DNA of 64,000 bases from Actinomadura parmotrematis (GTDB lineage Bacteria; Actinomycetota; Actinomycetes; Streptosporangiales; Streptosporangiaceae): contig NZ_JAIBOA010000016.1 of the NCBI RefSeq assembly GCF_019458805.1, positions 124,001 through 188,000 on the forward strand. The letters run 5' to 3'. The notes under the pieces were generated by a model that saw only the letters and a program-made list of their open reading frames with translations, did no database searches and was not told the origin of the DNA. Below, piece by piece: positions 17,189 to 25,981 of this stretch. A program made the position numbers and the translations under genes. How positions within the stretch are numbered: position 1 is the stretch's first letter; every line of letters starts with the position of its first letter.

Positions 17189-18436
17189 CTAGCTGGCGAG
17201 GGCCTCCAGCAGCTCCTCCTCGTCCTCGCGGGACAGCGCGACCGGCTCCTCCTCCACGACGGGGAGGATCTTGTCGTAGGACCGCAGCGTCTCGTTGGCG
17301 ACGCGGGTCCAGGAGTAGCGGGAGTGGGCGCGGTCGGCGGCGGCGATCGCCCAGCTGCTCAGCGTGGTCTCCTCGGCGAGCAGCCGCCGGATGGCGCGGC
17401 CGATCTGGACGGGGCGGCCGGCCGGGACGTGCATCCCGGTGATGCCGTCGAGGACGCTGTCGGCGTTGTGGCCGACCGCGGTGGACATCACCGGCACGCC
17501 GCAGGCCATCGACTCCAGCGCCACCATCGGGGCGGGCTGGGCGGGGGCCAGGCAGAGCGTGAGGCGCGCGGTGCGGTACAGCTTCGGCAGCGCCTTGCGC
17601 TGCACCCGGCCGAGGAAGATGACCCGGTCGGCGACGTGCAGCTCCTTGGCCAGCAGGGTGAGGCGGTGCACCGCCGGGTCGTTCTCCAGCTCCTCGCGGG
17701 CCGGGCCGCCGGCGATGGCGAGCTCGGCCTCGGGGACGTGCACCAGGGCGCGGATCGCGGTGGCGACGCCGCCGTCCTCCAGGTCGCGGGCGACGGTGAC
17801 CAGGCGGGGCCGGTCGCTGCGCGGCATCGCCGGGCCGATCTGGGTGAACTGCTCGCCGTCGACGCCGTAGGGGCGGACGGCGATGGTGTTGCGCGGCACG
17901 CCCATCCGGGCGAGGGCGTTGGCCTCGCCGGTGTGCGCGGCGATGACGGCGTCGGCGCCGCGGCCGACGGCGGTCTCCAGCCGCATGCGGGCCGGGTGCA
18001 CCTCGCGGCCGAGGCGGCGCTCGCCGGCGGCGAGGCCGTGGTAGCTCTGCACGAACGGGATGCCGAGCTCGCGGGCGACGGCGCAGGCGGCGAGGCCGCC
18101 GATCCAGCCGTGGGCGTGGACGACGTCGGGGCGGTGCGCGCCGCTCCAGCGGCGGCGGAGGGCGTCGGTGAACTCGCCGAGGACGGCGAGCTGGTCCTCC
18201 TCGCGGAGGCGGTCGGCGGGGCCGGCCTCCAGCATGTGCAGGGTGGCGCCGGGGGCGATGCGGGTGCGGCCGCGGGCGGTGGTGTTCTGGCGGCGGCCGT
18301 AGACGTGCACGGTGTGCTCTTCGCCGTCGGCCGGGCGGGCCAGGGAGCGGGCGAGCTCGCGGACGTGGATCGCGTGGACGCTGTCGTCGTCGAGGGAGGC
18401 GAGGGAGACGAGCGCGATGGAGAGGGTGCGACGCAT
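17189..18436 (-). CDS. GT4-family glycosyltransferase
   Basis: 415-aa GT-B fold retaining glycosyltransferase. The N-terminal domain has SLDDDSVHAIHVRELARSLA and DVVHAHGWIGGLAA; the C-terminal nucleotide-sugar site has ALESMACGVPVMSTAVGHNA with the E-x7-E arrangement. I chose the ATG at 18436 because GGAGG lies 7 nt upstream and the family homology begins there; the longer frame adds an unconserved tail. It looks like MshA or glycogen-synthase GlgM relatives but lacks features to pick one. It is divergent from the serpin gene and stands alone on its strand. Confidence 0.83.
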   Translation of the reverse strand: MRRTLSIALVSLASLDDDSVHAIHVRELARSLARPADGEEHTVHVYGRRQNTTARGRTRIAPGATLHMLEAGPADRLREEDQLAVLGEFTDALRRRWSGAHRPDVVHAHGWIGGLAACAVARELGIPFVQSYHGLAAGERRLGREVHPARMRLETAVGRGADAVIAAHTGEANALARMGVPRNTIAVRPYGVDGEQFTQIGPAMPRSDRPRLVTVARDLEDGGVATAIRALVHVPEAELAIAGGPAREELENDPAVHRLTLLAKELHVADRVIFLGRVQRKALPKLYRTARLTLCLAPAQPAPMVALESMACGVPVMSTAVGHNADSVLDGITGMHVPAGRPVQIGRAIRRLLAEETTLSSWAIAAADRAHSRYSWTRVANETLRSYDKILPVVEEEPVALSREDEEELLEALAS

Positions 18437-18610
18437 GACGATCCTCCGAGGTTCAAGGCAGGGGTAACCTGGAGGTATCTGCGTCTTAGACACCTTGCTC
18501 GATCACTGTAATGTCCGGTGGCGCCCGAAAGCAAACCCCCGCTTCCCGGAAATCGCAAAAAAGACGCCCGGGGAAGGGAACCCTGTCGCCAGGGGCGGCG
18601 TCGTAACCTC

Positions 18611-19858
18611 ATGCGCGCCCCTGCCCCCGTCCTGGCGCTGACCTGCGCCGTCCTGCTCCCGGTCATCGCCTCGTGCGGTGCGCCGGCCGCCGCCGCGCAG
18701 GAGGTGCGCGGCACCGCGAAACCCGTCCCGCGCGCCGATCCGCGCCCGCTGGCGCGCGCCGACACCGCCTTCGGGCTCGCGATGCTCGGCGCGGTGTGCG
18801 CGAAGGGCTCGCACGCCAACGCGGTGCTGTCGCCGAGCAGCCTGGCCTCCGGCCTCGGCATGGTGCGCCTCGGCGCCCGCGGCGCGACCGCGCGGGCGAT
18901 GGACCGCACCCTGCACCTGCCGTCCGGCGACCTGCTGCCGGGCCTGCACGCCCGCACCGCCGCGCTGCGCGCCCTGAACGGCAAGGACGTCGCGCTCCGC
19001 GTCACCGACCGGATCTGGGCCGACGAGCACGTGCCCACCAACGCCGGCTACCTGAACGACCTGGCCACCGGCTACGACGCCGGGCTGCGCAAGCTCGACA
19101 TCAGCGGAGCGCCCGACGCCGCGCGCCGCACCGTCAACGACCGGATCGCGGACGACACCGCGGGCCGCATCCGCGACCTGCTGCCGCCGGACTCCGTCAC
19201 CTCCTCCACCGGCTGGATCCTCACCGACGCCGTCCATCTGAAGGCCCGCTGGGCGGCGCCGTTCGAGGCGGAGTCCACCCTCCCGAAGCCCTTCGCCGCG
19301 GCGACCGGGACCGTCCAGGCGACCACGATGGCCGCGACCGGCCTCTTCGCCTACGCCCGCGCGGGCGGCTGGACGGCCGTCGACCTGCCCTACCGGGGCG
19401 GCCGCGCGAGCATGACCGCGCTGCTGCCCGCCGCCGGCGCGAAGGAGTGCGCGCTCCCCGACGCCGCGACGCTCGCGCGCGTCACCGCCGGGCTGCGCCC
19501 GACGTCCGTCGAGCTCGCCCTCCCCAAGGCCGACCTGTCGGCGACCCTGGACGCCGAGTCGCTGCTGAAGGAGCTCGGGATGGGCGTCGCGTTCGGCGAC
19601 GGCGCCGACTTCACCGGCATCTCCCCGAAGGCGGGCGCCCTCCAGTTCGTCCGGCACGCCGCCGCGCTGAAGGTCGACGAGGACGGCACCGAGGGCGCCG
19701 CCGCGACCGCCGTCGGCGTCGACGTGGCCGGCGCGGTCGCGCCGCCGCGCGGGAAGGTCCGGGTCGCCTTCGACCGGCCCTACCTGCTGCTCGTCCGCGA
19801 CCGCACGACCGGCGAGCCGCTGTTCCTCGCCCGCGTCGCCGACCCGACGAAGCGGTGA
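18611..19858 (+). CDS. Lipoprotein serpin (inhibitory type)
   Basis: 415-aa serine-protease inhibitor with a lipoprotein signal peptide: hydrophobic stretch LALTCAVLLPVIA and a lipobox cysteine at residue 22 (VIASC). The serpin core spans about residues 50-415. The reactive-loop hinge EDGTEGAAAT (357-366) has the small-residue pattern of inhibitory serpins, and counting P17-P1 places the scissile bond near Ala373-Gly374, suggesting inhibition of elastase-like proteases. The signature VRVAFDRPYLLLVRD follows. The protein should sit on the outer face of the membrane. It is the first gene of a three-gene operon with 4-nt overlaps. Confidence 0.88.
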   Translation: MRAPAPVLALTCAVLLPVIASCGAPAAAAQEVRGTAKPVPRADPRPLARADTAFGLAMLGAVCAKGSHANAVLSPSSLASGLGMVRLGARGATARAMDRTLHLPSGDLLPGLHARTAALRALNGKDVALRVTDRIWADEHVPTNAGYLNDLATGYDAGLRKLDISGAPDAARRTVNDRIADDTAGRIRDLLPPDSVTSSTGWILTDAVHLKARWAAPFEAESTLPKPFAAATGTVQATTMAATGLFAYARAGGWTAVDLPYRGGRASMTALLPAAGAKECALPDAATLARVTAGLRPTSVELALPKADLSATLDAESLLKELGMGVAFGDGADFTGISPKAGALQFVRHAAALKVDEDGTEGAAATAVGVDVAGAVAPPRGKVRVAFDRPYLLLVRDRTTGEPLFLARVADPTKR

Positions 19859-20502
19859 CCCCCGGCCTGCTCTGGTACGTCGCCTACGGCAGCAACCTGT
19901 ACCGGGAGCGGTTCGCCTGCTACCTGGCGGGCGGGACGCCGCCCGGCGGCGCGTGGCGCTACCCCGGCTGCCGCGACGCCGCGCCCGCGCGCGACGACCG
20001 GGCCGTCCTGCTGCCCGGCGGCATCTACTTCGCGCACACCTCCCTCACCTGGGGCGGCGGCATGGCGTTCTACGACCCCGGCCTGCCCGGGCGCGCGCCC
20101 GCCCGCGCCTACCTGCTCACCGCCGCGCAGTTCTGCGACGTCATGGCGCAGGAGATGCGCAGGCGAGTGGATGCGCACGATCCCGGCACGGACCGCGACC
20201 TGTCCGAGGTCCTCGCGACCGGGCGGCAGCGCCTCGGCCCCGGCCGCTACGAGACGCTCCTGAAAGTGGGGGAGCGGGACGGCCGTCCCATGCTCACCTT
20301 CACCGCCCCGCACCCGGCGGCCGAGGCGCCGTTGAACGCGCCGTCCGCGCCCTACCTGACGATGCTCGGCCGCGGCCTCGCAGAGGCGCACGGCTGGGAC
20401 GCGGACCGCGCCGCCGCCTACCTGGCGGCCCGCCCCGGCGCGCGCCGGAACTGGACGCACCGGCGGATAGCGGACCTCCTTGGGGTAGTTTCGCCCCCAT
20501 GA
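19855..20502 (+). CDS. Gamma-glutamylcyclotransferase-like (GGCT/AIG2 fold) protein
   Basis: 215-aa cytoplasmic protein opening with WYVAYGSNLYRERF; the YGSNL loop is the hallmark of the gamma-glutamylcyclotransferase fold. The family cleaves gamma-glutamyl-amine bonds to release 5-oxoproline, but many bacterial members are uncharacterised and the catalytic Glu cannot be placed with certainty here. The GTG start overlaps the serpin stop, and the stop overlaps the peroxiredoxin ATG. The link with a peroxiredoxin hints at thiol metabolism, which is inference only. Confidence 0.72.
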   Translation: MTPGLLWYVAYGSNLYRERFACYLAGGTPPGGAWRYPGCRDAAPARDDRAVLLPGGIYFAHTSLTWGGGMAFYDPGLPGRAPARAYLLTAAQFCDVMAQEMRRRVDAHDPGTDRDLSEVLATGRQRLGPGRYETLLKVGERDGRPMLTFTAPHPAAEAPLNAPSAPYLTMLGRGLAEAHGWDADRAAAYLAARPGARRNWTHRRIADLLGVVSPP

Positions 20503-20978
20503 AGATCGGTGATGTCGTCGAGGACTTCGAGCTCCCCGACGAGACGGGCACGACCCGTTCGCTGACCAGCCTCCTGGAGAACGGCCCCGTGGTGCTGTTC
20601 TTCTACCCTGCGGCCCTGTCGCCCGGCTGCACCGCCGAGGCGTGCCACTTCCGCGACACCGCCGCCGAGTTCGCCGCCGCCGGCGGGCAGCCCGTCGGCA
20701 TCAGCGGCGACAGCGTCGAGAAGCAGCAGGAGTTCGCCGGCAAGCACACCCTCGGCTACCCGCTGCTCAGCGACCCCGAGGGGACCGTGCGGTCCCGGTT
20801 CGGGGTGAAGCGCGGCCTCACGCTCGTGCCGACCAAGCGGCAGACCTTCGTGATCGGCACCGACCGCCGGATCGCCGAGGTCGTCAAGAGCGAGGTGCGG
20901 ATGAGCGTGCACGCCGACAAGGCGCTGGAGGCCGTCCGCCGGCTCAGCCCCGGGAGGCCGGCAGCACCGGCAGAGTGA
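20499..20978 (+). CDS. Thioredoxin-dependent peroxiredoxin, Bcp/PrxQ type
   Basis: 159-aa peroxiredoxin. The motif LSPGCTAEACHF carries the peroxidatic Cys44 and the resolving Cys49 five residues later, the arrangement of two-cysteine PrxQ/Bcp enzymes. It reduces hydrogen peroxide and lipid peroxides with thioredoxin in the cytosol. The ATG overlaps the preceding stop by 4 nt, making it the last gene of the serpin operon. Its 3' end overlaps the convergent hydrolase gene by 35 nt. Confidence 0.9.
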   Translation: MKIGDVVEDFELPDETGTTRSLTSLLENGPVVLFFYPAALSPGCTAEACHFRDTAAEFAAAGGQPVGISGDSVEKQQEFAGKHTLGYPLLSDPEGTVRSRFGVKRGLTLVPTKRQTFVIGTDRRIAEVVKSEVRMSVHADKALEAVRRLSPGRPAAPAE

Positions 20979-22617
20979 TCGACGAGGCCCGGCCCGGGGT
21001 GTGGAACACCTCCTGGCCGGCCGCGACGAGCCGGGCCGCCGTCCCGATCGGCTCCCCGGTGCCGGCGTTGCGGGCCACTCGCGGGTAGGCGCCCGAGGCG
21101 ACCTGCACGCGGATGCGGTGCCCGGCGGCGAACCGGTGCCCGGCGGGCCAGAGCTCCACCGCCACGCGCCGCACCCCGTCAGGGTCCGGCGCATCGTCCG
21201 GCGCGTCCTCGCCGCCGTCCGCCGGGACGAGCCGCCGCATGCCCTCGCACAGGTTCAGCGAGACGCCGCCGGGGTCCACGTCGCAGAGCCGCACGACGAA
21301 GTCGGTGTGCTCGCGGGTGGAGCGCGCGAACAGCTCGGCAGCCACCGGCCCGATCACCTCGACGTCGCGCTCCAGCGGCGCGGACGTGAACGTCAGGACG
21401 TCGCGGCGCGCCTCCAGGCGGCGCTGGTCGGCGACCGGGCGGTTGTCGCCGAGCAGCGCCGGGCCGCCGAGGAACGGCGTCGGGTGCGCCGGGTCGTAGC
21501 GGTAGGCGGTGGGCTCGGACTCCGGCGGCTCCTCGGGCGACAGGCCCCCGTCCGGCTGGAGGCGCCACTGCTGCGGGCGCAGGCCCGGCACCGGCCAGTC
21601 GGGGAACTCGCGCCACTCGCCGGCGCCCGTCACGAACACCCGGACGGGCTGCTCGCGCAGGTCCGACGGGTCGTCCAGCAGGTGCGCGCGGAACCAGCCG
21701 ATCGCCTCGCGGACCGAGCGGCGCATCATCTGCTGGTCGGCGTGGAACCACGGCCCGATCGTCAGGTAGGGGCGGTGCCCGGCGGCGCGCAGCGCGGCGT
21801 AGTCCTTGAGCTGCCAGGGCAGGAAGATGTCGTACCAGCCGCCCGTCATGTTCACCGGCGCGGTCACCTTCGCGACGGCGGGGCTGAAGTCGCGGCGGTC
21901 CCAGAACGGGGTGTCGGGGCCGTTGACCAGCAGGTCCTGGAAGAACCGCTGCTGCTCGCCGGTCGCCAGCAGGTCCAGCTCGCCGAGCGGGCGGCCCGAC
22001 AGCGCGGCCCGCCGGGCGCGGCGCGGCGACATGTACCCGGTGGTGAGGCCCGACAGCGGGTGCTTCATCCGCGCGGTGAGGTCCACCCACGTCAGGGTCG
22101 CCTCCAGCGCGAAGGTGCCGCCGACGTTGATGGCGTCGCGGAACTGCGACGCCGTCACCTGCATCGACAGGGCCTTGAGCTCCGGCCCGGCCTCGGCGGC
22201 GACGGCCCACTGCACGTAGCCGAGGTAGCTCGGCCCGTGCATCGCGAACGTCTCGCCGAACCAAGGCTGACTCTTCAGCCAGGCAACTGTGGCGAGACCG
22301 TCGTCCCGCTCGTCCAGCGGCATGAACACCCCGCCGGACCCGAAGCCGCCGCGCACGCTCTGGACCACGGCCTGGAAGCCGTGCGAGGCGAACGCCTGCC
22401 CGCACATCAGCCCGAACGGGCCGCGCCGCCCGTAGGGCGAGCGGACCAGGATCGTCGGCGGCCGGTCGACGCCCTCGGGCGCGTAGTGGTCGGCCAGCAG
22501 GTCGACGCCGTCCTCGACGGGGACGCGCAGGTCGCGGGTCACGCGCACGCGATGGGGGCCGTTCTTCAGCCCGAGCGCGGAGACCCCCAGCCGGCGCAGC
22601 AGTTGCGTTCCCACCAT
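20944..22617 (-). CDS. CocE/NonD family hydrolase (X-Pro dipeptidyl-peptidase-like)
   Basis: 557-aa alpha/beta hydrolase. The N-terminal domain has the nucleophile motif GPSYLGYVQW (G-x-S-Y-x-G) and PPTILVRSPYGRRGPFG; the C-terminal part (about residues 340-557) is the jelly-roll typical of CocE/NonD enzymes (VELWPAGHRFAAGHRIRVQV). Members cleave esters or X-Pro peptides; no signal peptide is seen, so it is probably cytoplasmic. The start is the ATG at 22617, placed where family homology begins. A longer frame upstream would cover the MscS promoter region on the other strand. Confidence 0.87.
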   Translation of the reverse strand: MVGTQLLRRLGVSALGLKNGPHRVRVTRDLRVPVEDGVDLLADHYAPEGVDRPPTILVRSPYGRRGPFGLMCGQAFASHGFQAVVQSVRGGFGSGGVFMPLDERDDGLATVAWLKSQPWFGETFAMHGPSYLGYVQWAVAAEAGPELKALSMQVTASQFRDAINVGGTFALEATLTWVDLTARMKHPLSGLTTGYMSPRRARRAALSGRPLGELDLLATGEQQRFFQDLLVNGPDTPFWDRRDFSPAVAKVTAPVNMTGGWYDIFLPWQLKDYAALRAAGHRPYLTIGPWFHADQQMMRRSVREAIGWFRAHLLDDPSDLREQPVRVFVTGAGEWREFPDWPVPGLRPQQWRLQPDGGLSPEEPPESEPTAYRYDPAHPTPFLGGPALLGDNRPVADQRRLEARRDVLTFTSAPLERDVEVIGPVAAELFARSTREHTDFVVRLCDVDPGGVSLNLCEGMRRLVPADGGEDAPDDAPDPDGVRRVAVELWPAGHRFAAGHRIRVQVASGAYPRVARNAGTGEPIGTAARLVAAGQEVFHTPGRASSITLPVLPASRG

Positions 22618-22732
22618 TCGCCCGATCGTAGCCAGCGCGTCCCGGTACCTTGCGGTCGCGCCCCCGCAAGTGCCGCACTTCACTACCATCGGCGCGTTGG
22701 ACCACCGTCCCTGCAAGGAGGAGATTCCCGCC

Positions 22733-23839
22733 ATGCCGCACACGCTGGAGTGGAGCCGGGTGATCGCCGCGGCCGTCGTCGTGGCGGTCGCGCTCGTGGT
22801 GGCGATCGCGCTCCGGCTCCTCGGCGGCCGGCTCACCCGCCGCGCCGGTGACACCCGCTGGACGTGGGACGACCTCATCGCCCGCCTGCTCCAGGACCTG
22901 GCGCTGCCGGTCGCGCTGCTGGCCGGGCTCTGGCTCGGCGCCGAGATCCTCAAGCTGCCGCCGAAGACGCTGGACTACACCGGCAAGGTGCTCACCGCGA
23001 TCACCGTGCTGGTCGTCTCGCTCGCCCTCGCCCGGCTCATCTCCGGGATCGTCACCGGGGTCGCCTCGGTGCGCCAGGGGATGGCGGGCAGCGTCACCAT
23101 CTTCGCCAACATCACCCGCGTGGTGGTGCTCGGCATCGGCGTCCTGATCATGCTGCAGAGCCTCGGGGTGTCGATCACGCCGCTGCTCGGCGCCCTCGGC
23201 GTCGGCGGCCTCGCCGTCGCCCTCGCGCTCCAGGACACCCTCGCCAACCTGTTCGCCGGCGTGCACGTCCTCGCGTCCAAGACGATCGAGCCGGGCGACT
23301 ACATCCGCCTGTCCACCGGCCAGGAGGGCTACGTCGTCGACATCAACTGGCGCAACACCTCGATCCGGACGCTGGCCGACAACATCGAGGTCATCCCGAA
23401 CCAGCGGTTCTCCGACACGATCCTCACCAACTACCACCGGCCCGCGCAGGACATGTCGCTGCTGATCCAGGCGCACGTCGGCTACGGCAGCGACCTGGAG
23501 CGCGTCGAGGAGGTCGTGATCGAGGTCGGCCAGGAGGTCATGGCCGAGGTCGAGGGCGGGGTGAAGGACGCCGAGACGCTGGTGCGGTTCCACACCTTCG
23601 CCGACTCGGGCATCGGGTTCACCATCATCCTGCGCACCAGCGAGTTCGGCGACCAGTTCCGCCTGAAGCACGAGCTCGTCAAGCGGCTGCACCGCCGCTT
23701 CCAGGACGAGGGGATCGAGATCCCCTTCCCGGCGCTCCGCCTCATCCAGGACGGCGGCGCGGCGCCCGCGGGCGACGCGCTCTCTCAGGCCGACGGTCGC
23801 GGGCTGACGGCGGGCAGCAGCACCTCGTCCACCAGGTAG
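22733..23839 (+). CDS. MscS-family mechanosensitive ion channel
   Basis: 368-aa membrane protein. Three to four N-terminal helices end in the pore-lining helix VSITPLLGALGVGGLAVALALQ with regular glycines, followed by the MscS beta domain (QDTLANLFAGVHVLASKTI, GDYIRLSTGQEGYVVDINWR). It opens under membrane tension to protect against osmotic shock. The ATG at 22733 follows AAGGAGGAG with good spacing, so the longer frame is rejected. The C-terminus overlaps the convergent TetR gene by 55 nt. Confidence 0.88.
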   Translation: MPHTLEWSRVIAAAVVVAVALVVAIALRLLGGRLTRRAGDTRWTWDDLIARLLQDLALPVALLAGLWLGAEILKLPPKTLDYTGKVLTAITVLVVSLALARLISGIVTGVASVRQGMAGSVTIFANITRVVVLGIGVLIMLQSLGVSITPLLGALGVGGLAVALALQDTLANLFAGVHVLASKTIEPGDYIRLSTGQEGYVVDINWRNTSIRTLADNIEVIPNQRFSDTILTNYHRPAQDMSLLIQAHVGYGSDLERVEEVVIEVGQEVMAEVEGGVKDAETLVRFHTFADSGIGFTIILRTSEFGDQFRLKHELVKRLHRRFQDEGIEIPFPALRLIQDGGAAPAGDALSQADGRGLTAGSSTSSTR

Positions 23840-24366
23840 CGCAGCTCCTCGTCCGACATCAGGTGCCCGGCGGTCAGCATCCGGTAGTTGACGGCCGCCG
23901 GGCCGATGTCGCCCATCTGGCCGGTGTCGGCGCCCGGCCGCACCGTCCCGCGCTCGGCGCCCTCGCGCAGCACCCGGTACATGCCCTCCTTGATCGGCTT
24001 GATCAGCCGGTCGTGAACGATGTCGTGCACTAGTCCGCTCTCCTCGTCCTTGAGGATCTGGAACGTCGCCCCCCGGCACGCGGCCATGGTGTCGCGGTAG
24101 CAGGTGAGCAGCTCCAGCAGGCCGGCGCGCAGGTCGCCGCCGGCGGTCGGCGCCGGCGGGTCGGGCAGCGCGTGCAGCAGCGCGTCCCCGACCAGCTCGG
24201 CCTTGGACGGCCAGCGCCGGTAGAGCGCGGCCTTGCCGGTGCGGGCGGCCGCGGCGACACCTTCCATCGTCAGCTCCCGGTAGCCGTGCGCGGCGACGAG
24301 CCGGAGCGCCGCGTCGTAGATGGCCGCCTCCAGCTCGGCGCCCCGGCGCCGCGTCCCGGGGGTCAC
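23785..24366 (-). CDS. TetR-family transcriptional regulator
   Basis: 193-aa repressor. The N-terminal helix-turn-helix is AAIYDAALRLVAAHGYRELT plus MEGVAAAARTGKAALYRRWP, followed by a TetR_C ligand domain. I chose the GTG at 24366; the longer frame reading upstream passes through two operator-like palindromes and is not conserved. It is divergent from an MFS drug transporter, and the shared 122-bp spacer holds two similar palindromes, so it most likely represses both genes and responds to a transported compound. Confidence 0.87.
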   Translation of the reverse strand: MTPGTRRRGAELEAAIYDAALRLVAAHGYRELTMEGVAAAARTGKAALYRRWPSKAELVGDALLHALPDPPAPTAGGDLRAGLLELLTCYRDTMAACRGATFQILKDEESGLVHDIVHDRLIKPIKEGMYRVLREGAERGTVRPGADTGQMGDIGPAAVNYRMLTAGHLMSDEELRYLVDEVLLPAVSPRPSA

Positions 24367-24390
24367 CGGGCCGCCCCGGCCGTCCCGGAA

Positions 24391-24462
24391 ATAGTGAACG
24401 ATACCGTTCCTTCTCGCTCGGATCGGTGATACCTTGCCACCATAGTGAACCTTGCCGTTCCT
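24391..24462. promoter_or_regulatory. Two-site TetR operator between tetR and MFS genes
   Basis: Two near-identical 22-nt blocks start with ATAGTGAAC and end with CGTTCCTT. The first contains the perfect palindrome GAACGATACCGTTC at 24396-24409; the second, GAACCTTGCCGTTC at 24447-24460, is imperfect. They are 51 bp apart, about five helical turns, so two dimers would lie on the same face. The second site ends 28 nt before the MFS start codon. Binding by the adjacent TetR protein is inferred from position and symmetry. Confidence 0.75.
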
Positions 24463-24488
24463 TAAATCAATGCCCGTGGAGGCTCGTC

Positions 24489-25883
24489 TTGACGACAGCT
24501 CCGAGCGGTCCGGCCAGCCGGCGGGAAGCCCCTCCCGCCGCGCCGCCGGCCCTCGCCCGTCCCGCACTCGCCCTCGCCGTCATCGTCGGCGCCCAGCTTA
24601 TGATCGGCCTGGACACCTCGGTCGTCACCATCGCCCTGCCCGACATCCGCGCCGGCCTGCACCTCGGCACCGGCGGCCTGGCCTGGGTGCAGAACTCCTA
24701 CATGCTCGCCTTCGGCGGCCTGCTGCTGCTCGGCGGCCGGACCGGCGACGTCCTCGGCCGCCGCCGGGTGTTCGGCGCGGGCGTCGCGCTGTTCACCGCC
24801 GCGTCCCTGCTCGGCGGCCTCGCCACGGCGGGCTGGGCGCTGCTGCTCGCCCGCAGCCTCCAGGGCGTCGCGGCCGCCGTCGCCGCGCCGAGCGCGATGG
24901 CGCTCATCGCCGCCTCCTTCGAGGGCGCCGCCCGGGTGCGCGCGCTCAGCGTCTTCTCCGCCGTCATCGGCGCCGGGGGAGCGCTCGGGATGGTCGTCGG
25001 CGGCGCGCTCACCGAGGCCGCGTCCTGGCACTGGGTGTTCTTCGTCAACGTGCCGATCGGCGCCGCCCTGCTCCTCGCCCTGCCGCGCGCCCTGCCGCAC
25101 CTGCCGCCCAACCCCGGCCCCTTCGACGCGGCGGGCGCGCTCGCCGCCACCGCTGGCATGACCGCCGTGGTCTACGGGCTGATCCGCGCGTCCGGCGACG
25201 GATGGGGCGACGCCCGCGTCCTCGCGTCCCTGGCGGGCGGCGCGGTGCTGCTCGCGGTGTTCGTCGCCGTCGAGGCCCGCGCGCCGCGCCCGCTGATGCC
25301 GCTCCGGCTGCTCGCCGACCGCGAGCGCGCCGGCGCCTACGCCGCCCAGCTCCTCGCCGTCGCGGCGATGTTCGGGTCGTTCTTCTTCCTCACCCAGCGC
25401 ATCCAGCACGACCTCGGCTACGGGCCGCTGCGCGCGGGCTTCGCGTTCGTCCCGACGGTCGGCCTGCAGTTCGTCACGGTGCGCCTCGTGCCGCGCCTGC
25501 TGCCCCGCTTCGGCGTCCGCACGCTGGTGGCGACCGGGCTCGCCGCGATCACCGCCGCGCTCGCGATCCTCGCCGCCACCTCGCCGGACGGCGGCTACGC
25601 CGCGACGCTGCTCGTCCCGTTCGTGCTGCTCGGCGTGGGCGGCGGGCTCACCATCATGCCGCTGAACGCCGCGATCCTCGGGCGGGCGCCGGTCGAGGAC
25701 GCCGGCGCCGCCTCGGGCATCGCCCAGACCATGCTGTGGACCGGCGCGTCCGTCGGGACGGCGGTCCTCGTCACCGTGCACGGCGCCGCGCCCGGCGCCG
25801 CCGTCTACGCGACGGCCGCCGCGTTCGCCGCCGCCGGCGTCGTCCTCGCCCTCCTCACCCTGCGCCCCCGGCCCCGCCCCTGA
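24489..25883 (+). CDS. MFS drug transporter, DHA2 (EmrB/QacA) family
   Basis: 464-aa transporter, predicted 14 transmembrane helices, with the motif GLDTSVVTIALPDI in helix 1 and GGRTGDVLGRRRVF between helices 2 and 3, both characteristic of DHA2 drug:proton antiporters. I chose the TTG at 24489 because GGAGG lies 7 nt upstream; earlier starts would read through the operator. It is controlled by the divergent TetR regulator. Its stop lies within the outer arm of a large hairpin that probably ends transcription. Confidence 0.87.
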   Translation: MTTAPSGPASRREAPPAAPPALARPALALAVIVGAQLMIGLDTSVVTIALPDIRAGLHLGTGGLAWVQNSYMLAFGGLLLLGGRTGDVLGRRRVFGAGVALFTAASLLGGLATAGWALLLARSLQGVAAAVAAPSAMALIAASFEGAARVRALSVFSAVIGAGGALGMVVGGALTEAASWHWVFFVNVPIGAALLLALPRALPHLPPNPGPFDAAGALAATAGMTAVVYGLIRASGDGWGDARVLASLAGGAVLLAVFVAVEARAPRPLMPLRLLADRERAGAYAAQLLAVAAMFGSFFFLTQRIQHDLGYGPLRAGFAFVPTVGLQFVTVRLVPRLLPRFGVRTLVATGLAAITAALAILAATSPDGGYAATLLVPFVLLGVGGGLTIMPLNAAILGRAPVEDAGAASGIAQTMLWTGASVGTAVLVTVHGAAPGAAVYATAAAFAAAGVVLALLTLRPRPRP

Positions 25884-25981
25884 CCCCCCGGTCACCCCTC
25901 GTCGAGATGCGGCGTGTCGCGCACTTCGAAGATCGAAAGTGCGCAACACGCCGCATCTCAACTCTCCGTGACCGGGGGGTC
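25882..25981. terminator. Nested 100-nt hairpin between convergent genes
   Basis: Two nested inverted repeats share one centre. The outer arms are perfect 14-mers (25882-25895 and 25968-25981, GACCCCCCGGTCAC). The inner arms are 23 nt with one mismatch (25904-25926 and 25937-25959, core GATGCGGCGTGT) around a 10-nt loop. The element includes the stop codons of both flanking genes. It would act as a bidirectional terminator, and its size also suggests a palindromic repeat element. Confidence 0.75.

Noticed and set aside
18437-18610. A sigma-70 promoter (TTACAG, 17 nt, TAAGAC) for the GT4 gene
   Set aside because: The match to consensus is weak on both elements, so it is not listed as a feature.
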